40,000 bases of DNA from Ichthyophthirius multifiliis (lineage: Eukaryota; Ciliophora; Oligohymenophorea; Hymenostomatida). Positions 10,873 through 22,688 of this stretch are shown here, piece by piece (within the stretch, counting starts at the first letter, position 1; every line of letters begins with the position of its first letter). The position numbers were made by a program, and so were the translations under genes. Below the pieces are notes generated by a model, which was not told where the DNA came from, did no database searches, and worked only from the letters and a program-made list of their open reading frames with translations. The stretch lies in assembly GCF_000220395.1 (NCBI RefSeq), contig NW_004087377.1, positions 14,752 to 54,751 on the forward strand. Reading direction: 5' to 3'.

Positions 10873-12350
10873 AAAAAATCAAAATTTTCATCTATTAGTA
10901 ACTAATAAGTTATTAAAATAATAATTTATTATTTATTTTTTGTATTTATTTTTTATCAAATTTTTTTGTTTATTTTAACAATTTTCTGATAAATTAAATA
11001 TAAAATAATGTTTTAAAATATAAATTATCTTATTATATAAATTAATATATATTTAATATTTTATTATATTGTTTAATTTAGGTTTTTTATATTATTTTAA
11101 AAATTGTACTTATCATATATGCGAAAATCTTAATATATATATGTAAATCATTTTCTAATTTTTTTTTTTAAATAATAAGTTTAATTTAATATAATTTATA
11201 AAATACAAATTTTAAATATTATTTTTTAAAGAATATATTCATTTTAATAAAAATAAATAAATTATAATTCAAATGTTTTTAAATAAAAAATTATAATTAT
11301 TTTATTTTAAAATAATTGTAAAAAAATATATTTCTAATTTAGATATTTATAATGTTTATCAAAAAATAAACTTTTTAATATATTATATTTATTAATATTT
11401 TTAATTATTTTAATATAAAAATTATTTTCATTATTTTAAATATTTTTTTATTTAAATATTTTAAATTTTTTAGTATTATGATTTAAAATAAAAACAAATA
11501 AAAAATTATTATTTTTATAATAATATATATATATATATATATATATATTTATTATAAATATATAAAAATTATTATATATATTTATTATTATTTTATATTA
11601 ATTTTTAATTTTGTTTTTTTTAATCTTTACTTAATAAAAAAATACATGATTTTTTTATTTAATTTACAATTAATAAAAAAAAGTTAGAAACATTTAATTT
11701 TTAATAATACAATATCAAAACAAAAAAAATTACTAAAATAACATTATTAATTTTATTTTAATAATATCTAAAAATATAAAATCATTATTTTATATTAAAA
11801 ATTTAATAAATATATTAAAATATTAGGATTTATTTTTATTTAATTTTCTATCAAGCCTTTATATTATTATATACTTATTTTTTTTATTATTTTTATAATT
11901 GTTTATTTTATTTAATTTTTTATATTTTTATTAAATAATTATATATTCTTTCTATATAATTATATTTTTTTATAAAATAAACATACATATAGTTAATTTT
12001 CTATATTATTTTAGTTTACATGTTAAAGAATTAATTATATTTTTTTATTGTTCGCATAAATATTTACATTTTATTAACAAATTTTCATAATTAAAAATGT
12101 TATTTTTAAAAATTTAATCTTTTTTTAACTTTTTTACTATTAATTTATTCATATTTATTTTTAAATTTGCATTAAATAATATTTATTATTTATTAATTTT
12201 TTTTTTATTATATTTTATTAAAAAAAAAAAACAATTCTTTTGTAGTTATTATTAATTTTAAAATAAATAAATTAACTTTTTTTAATAAAAATATATAAAA
12301 GCAAATTAATATATAATATATATAATCTGTTTTATAAATTCTTATTTTAT
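10873..12350. other. AT-rich intergenic region
   Basis: The gap between the acidic-repeat gene and the next (convergent) minus-strand gene. It holds A/T runs only, including a TA run near 11521-11548. I see no coding signal. Confidence 0.6.
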
Positions 12351-12771
12351 TCATTAAAATGTAGTATGATTTAATACTTTTCTTATGTAATTTTTCGATT
12401 ATGTTATATTATCAACTTTTTTGTAATATTATTACTTTTATTTTTACTCTTCATTCTAATATTCAGTATCAATATTTTATTTAAAAACATATGGTTCATC
12501 AATTTCATATTCATATTTAAAAACAGTTTCATATTTATTATTTTTCAATATTTATTTAGTTTATATCTTTTAACAAAAGATGCATATATATTTAACATTA
12601 GAAATATATTCACAATTACAATTACTATTATTATATTCATTAGTTTATATTTAACTAGTATTTTTTCTTTTTTTATTTTTGAATTGTTTTATCTTATTTT
12701 TTATATAATTTATTTCCTTTTTCCATACATTTATTTGAGAACTATTTCTATGAACATTCTTTATAACTCAT
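12351..12771 (-). CDS. Small hypothetical protein
   Basis: Not recognised. Two exons with an intron at 12625-12655 (31 nt, donor GTTAAA) give 390 nt exactly, encoding 129 residues from MSYKECSQKQ to a TGA. The protein is Lys/Gln/Asn-rich with a Cys cluster (YNCNCEY ... ICIFC) in the middle and an acidic patch (YEYEIDEPYVF) towards the C-terminus. Codon use is protein-like (many GAA/GAT) and unlike the flanking DNA, and the frame closes after intron removal. These are the main arguments that it is real. No signal peptide or transmembrane segment is seen. Confidence 0.5.
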
Positions 12772-13587
12772 TTCCTTATTAAATTTAAGTTTTTATTTAT
12801 TTTATTTTTAATATTTTTTATATTAATTTATTATTAAAATTTATTTAAAAGGTATATAAGATATTTTAATTATGATAATTTCTGAGTCAATATTAAATAA
12901 TAAAATAAAAAAAAAAAGAATTATTATAATAAATTAATTTATATATTCTGCATTAATGAGATAATTATTTTATCTATTTATAATAAATAAATATTAATAA
13001 AGTAAAATAAAAAAAATTAATAATATAAAATAATAATAAAAAAAAAAAAAATCATAAAAAAAAAATAGATTTAAAAAGAATTATTATATAAATATTAATT
13101 TATTAAAATAAAAAATTAATTAAATATAATAAACATATAATAATAAGAAATAATAATAAAGTATTAATAAATATAAAAATATATATATTTACTTATACTA
13201 ATTTTTTATATATATATTTTTTTTTATTTATAATTTTATATATTTATTTATATATGTTTAATTTTTTAATAAAATTATTATTCATATTTTTATTTATTTT
13301 ATATTCTTTTTTATTATATTTTTTTTTTTAATTTTAATGTATATTTTCTCCTTAACAACATATCTTTTTTTTATTATTTTCTTTTATATTTTTATTTAAA
13401 ATACTATTTAATTTTGTTTTCTATTTCTTCTTTTTTTGAACGATTATATATAATTTTATTTTTATATTATTATTATATTTTTATTCTTTTTTTATTTTAG
13501 CTTCTATTTTATTCATATTATTTGAAATATTGTTTGTTAAGACTTTTTTTTTTTTTTTTCTTTTTTTTTTTTTTTGAAATATTATTT
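12772..13587. other. AT-rich stretch, possible extra Lys-rich exon on the minus strand
   Basis: The plus strand is T-rich with long T runs. On the minus strand an open frame from about 13591 downwards reads as Lys/Asn/Gln with a more protein-like patch (KKEEIENKIKQYFKQKYKRK, about 13380-13440). It may be a further exon of the neighbouring Lys-rich gene, but composition alone could produce it. Confidence 0.35.
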
Positions 13588-14573
13588 TCATTTTAATCTA
13601 TAAACTTTTTTATTCATTTAAAATTTTATTTTTATATTATATTTTATAAACTTTTTATTTTTGTTATTTATCGATTTAATCTGTTGCTTCTTCTATTCGG
13701 ATTTCTTATTTTTAAGATTAAATTGATACTCATATCTTTCAATTTTTATTTAACTATTAACTTGTTATTTTTATTGTAAACTTTCCTTTTTTGAGAGTTA
13801 TTTATTTTTATTTTTATGATAGTAATTTTTTAATGCTTTTTAGAAATTATTATTTACTTCTAAATTATTTATTATATGAGAATTTATTTTACTTTTTTTT
13901 ATTATTAAAATTTTCATATAATTTCTTTTTTTGTTTAGGAATTTATTATTTACAAAATAAAATATCATGATTTAGAAAAAAATATGCGATTTCTAAACTT
14001 CTAGACAGTCAGTTTTCGGAAAAATGAAAGAGTTTAAACCTTTTAAAATTTAATATTATTTTTTTAGTTTAATAATCCTTTTAGCTACATAAGTTTTAAT
14101 ATATTCGCTTTTATAAATTTTATCTAGAATTTAAATTGTTTATTTTTTAAAAAATTGAAATGAATTTTGTTTACTAATTCTTTGAGTAGTTTATAATGAT
14201 TATTTGTATATTTTCAGATTTAATTTTCCTATAAAAATACTTTTTTGTTCATTTCTTTATCCATAATGTGTCCTTCTAGGGGGATATATTATCCTCTAAA
14301 AATTAAAAATAAGTACTATTTTCAAAAGATAGTGCTGACATATTTGAAAGTTTTACTTATCAAAACTAAGGCTTCTTAATATTTTCCTTATTTAGAAAGT
14401 GTAATAGACTTAAATTTAACTTTTTAATGCCGAAATTTTAAATTTTAAGGGATATTTTTTAATATTATTGAAGAGGCATAATTTGTTTCGTAATATTTTT
14501 AAGGTCGGGTATTTTTTATAGTTTTTTTTCGATTATTTTTTGGACTATTTTTTTCATTATATTCTGGTTTCAT
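13588..14573 (-). CDS. Lys-rich hypothetical protein, structure unresolved
   Basis: Not recognised. From the ATG at 14573 the frame reads MKPEYNEKNSPKNNRKK and continues through KQGKYQEALVLI (TPR-like spacing, not enough to call a repeat). One or more very short introns or frame changes then occur near 14285-14365. The more downstream segment keeps coding-like codon use (LDKIYKSEYIKTYVAKRIIK) and ends with a basic coiled-coil-like stretch (NLKNKKSEQKKQQIKS) before TGA at 13588-13590. The frame is also open upstream of the ATG (IPEKFPQITKSP), so the true start may lie near 14650, perhaps after another intron. It sits 191 nt downstream of the EF-hand gene on the same strand and could be mistaken for its continuation, but a TGA separates them. 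Confidence 0.4.
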
Positions 14574-14763
14574 ATATAGTTTTGGAAAAAATATTGGGCT
14601 TTTCGTTATTTAAGGGAATTTTTCGGGTATTAGATTTTTTTTTAATTTTTGTTTTTTTTTATGAAAAAAAAAAAAAATTGTGTGGATTTTAAAATAATAC
14701 TGTTATTTTTTTTATTTATAAAATTTTTTAATTATTAACTTTTTGAAATATATATAATTATTT

Positions 14764-14909
14764 TCATTTTTCTTGATTTTTTTTAATTAAATTTTAATAT
14801 CTTGAAGTCAAATTACATATAGAGTTATTATCATCTAAATTTTTCTTTTTATTTTGATTCATACATTCTAATTAAATATTAATTTTTTCTTCTTCAATAC
14901 TTTAATTAG

Positions 14910-14949
<40 letters not shown>

Positions 14950-15551
14950 TTATTATAAGTTTTCTTATAAAAACTCATATTCCGTGATATCCATATCTTA
15001 AATGTTTTCTAACTTCTCAGTATAAAACTTAAAAAAAAAAAAATTGAATAAAAAATAATAAAAAAATCTTACTTTTTATAATTTTGGAATTAAATTATTA
15101 TTTTATAGAAGTTTCATAAACTAATTAAAATTAATATTTTAATTAGATTCTTCGATTTCGAACAAAACATTTTTAATAATTTCCAAAAGATTATTATCGA
15201 TTTCTGATATATCAATATTTTATGAATTAATAATCCCATTTTTATCACTATCAAAATAATTAAATAATTCTTTTAATTTGATATAAAATTTCTACTCACT
15301 TATTCCTTATTTATTATTATTAACTTTTATATGACTAATATTCGAATAACTCTATAGTTAAACATTCGTAATATTCATTTAAGATTGAGAACCCAGACCC
15401 GAAATTTCAAAATTTATTTGACTTCTTAAAGGAGTTATTATAGGTTGATGATTTGTTCTTCTTTTTACAGGAGTATATGACCTGTTTTATGTTGAATTTA
15501 TTTATTATCTACATTTTCTTGTATTATTTATTATATTTTCACATAATTATT

Positions 15552-15602
<51 letters not shown>

Positions 15603-16947
15603 AGATATATTTTAATTATTTACATAATTATTAATCTTATATATCTATTTTTTAAGAAACTTTTTGATAAATTAAATCTTTTGTAATTTAAGGCTAAAAT
15701 AATTTCTAACCTGTATTTTTATCTTTGATATTATTTTATATATTTTATTAAATTTTTTAGTTTTTAATAAATTTTTCTTTATATAATCTATTTACAGTAT
15801 CTTATTAGTCATTTTTACTTATATTTCGATCTATTTATATTCCTATATCAGGCTAAAAAGGATATTAAATATTAAATTATTATTAATTCCACTCTTCTTT
15901 ATTAATTTTATCCACCATTCCTTACACATAGAGTTTTTCATGTATATTATTACTTACATTGTTACTTTTGGATCTCAATTAACATGCAATAATTTCACTA
16001 ACTTTCGATAAGGTAGGTTTAAATTAGCATTCTTTTTAGATTTCTTCTTCTTTTAAGAGTTGTGCAATTGCTTTTCTTTCTTAGTTTTTTTTACCTTACA
16101 TGATTAGATAATCTTCAAGTTTTATATCTTCTTTTAATTTTAAGGTTTTTGAATAATTTGATATATTAGGCCTAAAAGTGTTTTCTTACTTTTCCCTTTC
16201 GAGTTTTTTTTTTTAATAATCTTATATTTATTTTTCTTTCCTCATTTTTTATTCCACACCTATTTAATATAGTTTTTCATGTGCTTAATATTATATTTTT
16301 TTAGGTTTCTTTGTATTTTTTTTTATGTTTTGTTTATTGTTTATCATTTATGTCCATTTTTCGTATGTTTCTTATTCTTATTAATTTTTATTATTATTAT
16401 TATTTAAATTATAGTTTATATTATTTTGGATGTTTTCTTATTGCTTTTTTTAATATTATTCCTTTTCTAATTTTAATTTTTGGAGAATTTAATTAATTAC
16501 TTTTCTTCTTTCATTCCCATTTTGGATATTTTCATTATTTGGAGAAATACTTATATTTTCCTTTTGTTATTCTAAAAAATGCTCTTATAGTATTTATGGC
16601 TTTTCAGTTGTTTTTATTCTTTATGAGCTTAGTGATTGCTGGTGATTGTTTTTTTTACAGTCTTCTAAAACGGATGTATTTTCGATTTTTTCTTATTATA
16701 ATTTTCTTTTTTTATGGACTTTTTTTAGTTATTGTTTTATTGTTTAAGATATATATTCAATACATTCACTGTCTAAGTCGTGTTTTTCACAAAATTCTTG
16801 GGCTTTTTCGGATATTTTGGAATTTTTGGTGATTTTTATTTAATCTGTTTCACCATTTCCTATGTCTATAGTTATTAATGCTAGTATTTTGGAATTTTTA
16901 TTTGTTTTTTATATATAGTTATTTTTAAAATATTCGTTTTTGGACAT
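14764..16947 (-). CDS. EF-hand and coiled-coil protein
   Basis: Probably a Ca2+-responsive structural or axonemal-type protein; the exact family is not recognised. The N-terminus (about residues 20-65: ILALITIDIGNGETDQIKI ... AQEFCEKHDLD) looks like the small ubiquitin-like module found at the start of many ciliate cytoskeletal proteins. Next come Gln/Lys/Glu-rich coiled-coil segments with two related motifs, HEKLYQIGVEQ and HEKLYVQGMVDK, and two similar blocks, ENTFRPNIS and ECQFKPTLS. Near the C-terminus an EF-hand loop, DSDKNGIINSQN, is followed by a degenerate second one, then a poly-Asn tract (about 14912-14946) and a tail ending at TGA. Introns are clear at 15711-15795 and 15028-15072. 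The junction(s) between about 15540 and 15650, around a TA run, are not resolved. EF loop position 12 is Asn rather than Glu, so Ca2+ affinity may be low. Confidence 0.75.
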
Positions 16948-17215
16948 TTATTTTTCTTTTATTTTTGCTTTATTTTAAATTAATTTTTTTTTTTTTTTTT
17001 AAATAAAAAAAAATAAATTATTATTAATATTAAAATATTTTTTATTTAAATTTTTTTTTTTTTTTTAAAAAAAAAAAGTAACACTAATTTATAATTAAAA
17101 ATAAAATAAAATTTATATTTTGTAATTAAATATTTAAAAAAAAGGTATCCTTTTTCAAAAAAATATTTTATATATTATTAATTATCTATTTAAAATTAAA
17201 ATTATTAAAAAGAAA

Positions 17216-17417
17216 ATGCCTGATTATAAAAAGATTATATAACATTTAGAAAAAACTAGTAAAATACATTATATTTATAATAAATTAAATTAATAAATCT
17301 TAATAAAAAATGATATTTAAATAAAGAAAAATATGAACTTGGTCCTCGTTGGAAAATAGAAGAGTTAGACATATTTTTATAATGTTATTATTTATAGTAT
17401 TATCATATAAAATAAAT

Positions 17418-17454
<37 letters not shown>

Positions 17455-18973
17455 CACTATAAATAGATTTTAGATAATATTAATTGGACAAACTAGAAGA
17501 AATGTAATCATGTCTTTCAGAAAATGGATATGAAAGATCAATAATTAATTTAATAAGTGTATATCTTTAAGTAAGGAAATATTTTTCTATATATTTTTTA
17601 TAAAAATATTTTTATTAGAATAAAAATATACTTAATTTAAATAAAGATATTAATGGAATTTTACTTGAGAACATTATGGCTGATTATTATAAAAATTTGG
17701 ATAAAAAATAAGAAGACAAGACCGAATTTAAAATTTAACTTTAATAAAAATAATTAGAATATTAAAATTTTCTACCAATTAAGAAACAAAAATAAATAAA
17801 TGATAAAATATAAAAACCTTTAATTTAATAAAAAATTAATAATAAATAGTTTGATAAAAGGAAATATATTTTTAATTTATAAAATAATATTCAAGCAAGA
17901 ATTAATTATTTCGAAGAAAACTGTTACAATAGTTTTTTATAAGAAAAAAATAAAATTAATATAAAAGTATAACTTACATTTTAATATTTTTATTAATAAT
18001 AATTTAAATAGAGTATACATATTTTTTAAAGTGAATTTTTTTATAATTATATCGATAAAAATTATTTTGCTTAAAACGAACTATAAAATTTATTACATGA
18101 AGTATAATTAATATAAAAAAAAATTACTAAATAAGAATGGAATTTTATAAGAAAATCAATTGGAAAATAACGTAGATTCTCAAATTTATTTTTAAGAAAC
18201 GAAAGACATAAACTAGAAGAGTGTAGAAAATAATTTAGAGTATTTTTATTTTATTAATAAAAAATAAAAAAAATATGAAATATTTATAGAACTAAAATAA
18301 TGCAAAAAAATAAGATTAGTAAAATTTGAAAATCGGATAAAATATTTTAGCATTTAATCCTGTTTGTAAACATTTTCATTAAGGCTAGATTCTAAAAATT
18401 AATGGCGAGTCGATTTATATTAAATTTAATAATAATAATGATTAGTAAATTTATAAAGAAAATGATATTAGAATAATGATAATGTTAAATAATATAATAA
18501 AATAAATATAAACATATAATGTTAAAATATATATAAAAAAGAGGAAATAATTAAGAAGAAAATAATATAAATAATGCTCAATGTTCTATTGAGTAAGAAC
18601 AGAATAATTAAATTATGGAAGATTTAGATTTTTTTTCAATGTCATTTTTAATTAAATTATTAGAAAGGTAATAAATAAATAAAAGAAATAAAAGTTAAAT
18701 AAATAAAAAAAACATATATTATATATTTTTTATTAATTTTTTTAAAAATAATAAAAGAAAATAAAAATTAATTTTATAATTAAAAGAGTTTAATAATTAA
18801 GTTTAAGAAAATAAAAATTTGCTTCAAGAAAATTCGTTTTATTAAAACTATGGATGGGTTGGATTATAAATAAACCTTTTAGATAATGTTTTAAAAAAAA
18901 CTATAGTTAAATTTAGATTAAATGGACTAAAACATTATAGTAATAATAAAAATAATAATAAAAAAAATTATAA

Positions 18974-19007
<34 letters not shown>

Positions 19008-19515
19008 ATATATATTTATTAATTTATTTTATATTTTATTTTATTCCAAATCAGACTAATCTTAAATCATTGATAATTTTGATAATATTATATAATTTCC
19101 GATTGATTATTTATAAAAATAAATATCTAATAATGTCAATTAAACTTTAGTTGATGAAATCAAATAATTTTAAATTTAATAAAACAAAATTATAGAGCTA
19201 AATATTTCTCAAAGTGTTTAGATTATTTTGTAAAAATTAGAAAAATAAATAATTTTTGAAAAAGGTAATGAATATAAATAATAATTAGAAATAAATTACT
19301 AAAAAAATGGTTATAATAAACTAAATAATATTATATATAATTGTATTGGAATTCTGAAAAGCTTGAGTATTTAAACTAATATTAACTTAACAAAAAACGA
19401 ATACATTAATAATTTAGCTATAAGTATTTATGATTAAAATTTAGAGCATTTTCATGAAATTAATGAATTGATTTTATCAATTATAGACAAATAAAATCGT
19501 AATAACTAAAGGTGA
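17216..19515 (+). CDS. LIN9/Always-early-like subunit of a MuvB/DREAM complex
   Basis: A nuclear scaffold of the MuvB core that controls cell-cycle and developmental gene transcription. Eight exons (introns 17259-17326, 17384-17466, 17571-17618, 18240-18289, 18484-18541, 18668-18757, 18940-19054) give 1788 nt, 595 residues. Seen in order: a SANT-like start (LGPRWKIEELDIFLQYFRQY), as in plant/fly Aly proteins; INGILLENIMADYY, matching the family GLIAMMTDHY; the diagnostic DIRP block (WNFIRKSIGKQRRFSNLFLR followed by NERHKLEECRK); a Tudor-like segment (CKHFHQGQILKINGESIYIK); and C-terminal helices (RKQKLILQLKEFNNQVQENK). Intron 2 carries a run of 32 T just before its 3' splice site. The identification rests on the DIRP block plus domain order. 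Many TAA/TAG glutamines fall in the linker regions. Confidence 0.82.
17420..17451 (+). repeat. Homopolymer of 32 T inside an intron
   Basis: A perfect T run between the donor (17384) and acceptor (17466) of intron 2 of the LIN9-like gene. It may serve as an exaggerated polypyrimidine tract or may simply be slippage. Confidence 0.9.
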
Positions 19516-19678
19516 ATTTTTTTTAAAAAAAAATAAGAATAGTGAATATTTTTTTTTTATTTAGATAAAAAATTTTATATATATATATATATATATATTT
19601 TATTATTTTTTTTTCGAAAAATAAAATAAAAATAAAAAAATCTTTTTTTTCTTTTTAATATTTTTGTTAAAATAAAAT

Positions 19679-20464
19679 ATGAACAAACCAATTAAATCAA
19701 TATTTTTATTTTTATATAAACAAACCAATAATGAAGCAAAATATAAAATTATTAAAACAAAGAAGACTTTAGATAAATACATAAAATAAATACCTTAACA
19801 TGAGGTAAAAACATTTTAAAATGAGTATGAAGTAAATTTTTTCATAAGTAAACTTGATTCTTAAAATTAAGCAGTAATATAAAACTAAGAAAATAAAATA
19901 GAAGAAGAAATAAAAGAAAAAATCTAAGAATAAGCTTAAGTATAAAAAGAAGAAACATAATAAAATGAAAATAAATTCACTAAATTTGATATATATAAAT
20001 ATTATAATAATAATAATTATTAAGTGTTAGAATATCTTTCAAAATAAATAGTCCCTTAAAATTAATATTTTTTATTTTTCGATGGAGCTTGTAAAGGAAA
20101 TCCAGGTCCAAGTGGTTTTGGATATTTAATATATGATTAAAAGAAAAAAATATATTAAGATTATAATAATTTGGGATATAAAACAAATAATTAAGCGGAA
20201 TATATTGCACTTATGTATGGGTTAAAAACATGTTCTATTTTAGGAATTAAATATTTAAATGTTTAAGGGGATTCATTACTTGTTATTAAATAAATGAGCA
20301 AAGAATATGTAATTTTAAATAAGATTTTAATGTAATATAATAATGAATGCAATTAACTTTTAAAGAACTTTTTTATTTGTAATTTTAATAAAATTTCAAG
20401 AGAATAGAATGAATAAGCAGATAAATTGGCTAATTTAGGAATCAAAAGTTTTTAAAAAAAATGA
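19679..20464 (+). CDS. Ribonuclease HI with Gln/Glu-rich N-terminal extension
   Basis: Cleaves the RNA strand of RNA-DNA hybrids. A single exon encodes 261 residues. The C-terminal half (about residues 130-258) has the full RNase H fold with the four catalytic acidic residues in place: Asp in FFDGACKGNPGPSGFG, Glu in TNNQAEYIAL, Asp in VQGDSLLVI and Asp in NEQADKLAN. The first 125 residues are Lys/Gln/Glu-rich (many glutamines written TAA/TAG) and lack a recognisable hybrid-binding domain, although the start (IFLFLYKQTNNEAKYKIIK) could be a diverged one. No reverse transcriptase, integrase or protease sequence flanks it, so it is read as a cellular enzyme. Its TGA lies 67 nt from the TGA of the convergent kinase gene. 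Confidence 0.93.
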
Positions 20465-20531
20465 TATTAATAAAATATATTATAATATATATAATTATTT
20501 TTTAAAAATATAAAAATTTGTGTAATTTTAT

Positions 20532-20923
20532 TCATTATATATTATTTTTTTAAACTTCATTTTAAAACTTTATGTTAATAATATTAATAAGATCTATTTA
20601 AGAAAAATTATTGAACTATTAAAAATATTTTTATTAAAAGAAATTAGTTTCACCTAAAACAATTTGATTTTTAAAAAGGAAATCTATTTCTAAAGAATCT
20701 AATATTTAAAAAATATGTTATAACCAAATCTAACTTTAACCAACATCTAAATATAATTATTTTTAAAAATTCAATACTTATTCAACATATTCTAATATTT
20801 TATTTGTGTATACCTTTTAATCTAATTTATTAATATCTTTAATTTCTTAATATATTTATATATCCTTTTAATATTTTTATAATCCTTGACATAAAATAAG
20901 CTTTATATTGATATTTAATATAT

Positions 20924-20976
<53 letters not shown>

Positions 20977-22330
20977 TTATTTTACATCTTCTTTCATTGT
21001 TTACACTAACCTTTTTGAATGGTTATATTCTTTTACTATTAATGAACTAAATGATTCATAAATAAATGTATTTTTGAATTCATAAATATCAAAATTAAGC
21101 CCTTTTAAACCACTTATTGTTTATATATTTAAATTTTAAACCTTTTTTTAAAATATATAAGATTTTAAAATAAAATTAGTTACAATATTTTTATTTAAAA
21201 AAGTGTTAAAATTATATATTTTTTTAGATAATAAAAAAGCAATCAATGGTGTTTCTTAAGTTAAATCTAATCTAAGAATTTACTCCAGTAATTAGTGGTA
21301 AAAAATTAGTTTATTTTTTCGTTTAATAAAATATTAAGAATTTATATCTAATCATTTTATACAATACTATTTTTTTCAGGACTCATAATTTCATCAATGC
21401 TATATTTAAGTTAATGTTAATTTAGTTTTTCTATATCTTCTTTAGTAAGTATTAAATCGAATAAATCTTACCATCCAATTCTTTTATTTTCATCTTTTTC
21501 AACCATTCTTTTTAAAAGATTTATTGTCTATTCACTAACATATATATCAGAAGGGATTTAAATATTTTAAATTTCTTATATTTTAATTAATTTGGCAATA
21601 TCACCCTAAAATATTATTAATTATTTAAAATTAATTTTTAAATAAATATATAAAATATATATATATATATTTATATATTATTTATATATAAAAAAACATC
21701 ATCATATAATTTCTTTCCAAATAACATAACATACAATACACAACCTAAAGACCATATATCAACTTTCATTGAATATTATTTCCCAAGTAAAATTTCAGGT
21801 GCTGTATAATTCGGTGTCCCTACTAAAGTATCAGTCCTATCACTTAATCTATCAAGTCTTTTGCAAAATCCGAAATCTGCTATTTTTATATTATTATTGT
21901 GTATAAGAATATTCATTGGTTTTATATCTCTGTGTATTGTATTGTTTTATACTATTGAATAAAATCCCTAAATTATTTATTTAAAATAATACATTGCCTC
22001 TTTTTCTAATAGATGTCCGCCTTTACTATCTAATAATTATTTCAAATTTCCTTAATTACAATATTCATAAATGAAATAAATATTATTATCAGTTTTTAGC
22101 ATTTCTATAAATTCCACTATGTAAGGGTTACTTATGTTTGTTAAAACTTCTATTTCGTTCTTTATACATTCGTCTAAATTATCATATTCTAAAATTAATT
22201 AACGAGAAATTTCTTTTATTACTACAAGATCGTTTTTTAATAAATTATATCCCTTGTAAACTGTACTTTGACTACCTTGATATATTATTTCTTAAAGAAT
22301 ATAATTTTCTATAGCTTTTTATTATTGCAT
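20532..22330 (-). CDS. Serine/threonine protein kinase, ULK/Atg1-like
   Basis: Kinase domain motifs are complete: the Gly loop GSQSTVYKG, the VAIK-type Lys (VVIKEI), the alpha-C Glu (IKNEIEVL), the catalytic loop [24 protein letters not shown] and [16 protein letters not shown]. The domain begins at residue 9, so there is almost no N-terminal extension. The remaining ~270 residues are helical, Gln/Lys/Leu-rich, and end at TGA 20532-20534. Introns are at 21606-21697 and 20901-20985 (with a TA run). A third frame change at 21267-21283 fits a 17-nt GT..AG intron, and the total is then 1605 nt (534 residues). The [15 protein letters not shown] style and short N-terminus resemble the expanded ciliate ULK-like kinases. 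The substrate is unknown. Confidence 0.88.
20930..20968. repeat. (TA)n microsatellite within an intron
   Basis: A TA run in the last intron (20901-20985) of the kinase gene. Confidence 0.85.
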
Positions 22331-22688
22331 ATATTTTTTTATTATATTTAATTTATAATTAGTGGGAAAATTTAATGTTTTGTTAATAAGTAAAAAAGTA
22401 AGTTTATATATTATTAAAATAATATATATATTATTATATTTCAGTCAGAAATCATATTTTTTTTAATTTAAATTTATTTTATATAAAGAATATAAAATTT
22501 ATATAATTAAAATACTTGATTATGATTTAAATGCAAAAACGTAAAAATTTATAAATAATTTTTATAAAAAAAAAAAAAAAAATTATAATCATTATATAAA
22601 ATATATAAAATATATATTTATAATTATATATTTATATATTTATATATTTATTTTTTTATATATTTATATATTTATATATTTATATATT

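Noticed and set aside
9479-10921. Plus-strand open frame of KKVMMTVNTTVKTIV-type repeats
   Set aside because: Same cause: a shifted frame through the minisatellite. The true frame starts at the signal-peptide ATG at 9301.
12900-13250. Possible tRNA genes in A/T gaps
   Set aside because: No T-loop-like GTTCRAATC box with a matching A box was found in this or the other gaps. Long tracts are too AT-rich to hold a tRNA stem.
16311-16832. Hydrophobic plus-strand open frames resembling membrane proteins
   Set aside because: They are antisense to the Lys/Glu-rich exons of the EF-hand gene; reverse-complemented Lys codons read as Phe/Leu.
19679-20464. RNase H gene as part of a retroelement
   Set aside because: No reverse transcriptase, integrase, protease, terminal repeats or poly(A)-flanked copy is nearby. 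The gene is intact and single, consistent with cellular RNase HI.
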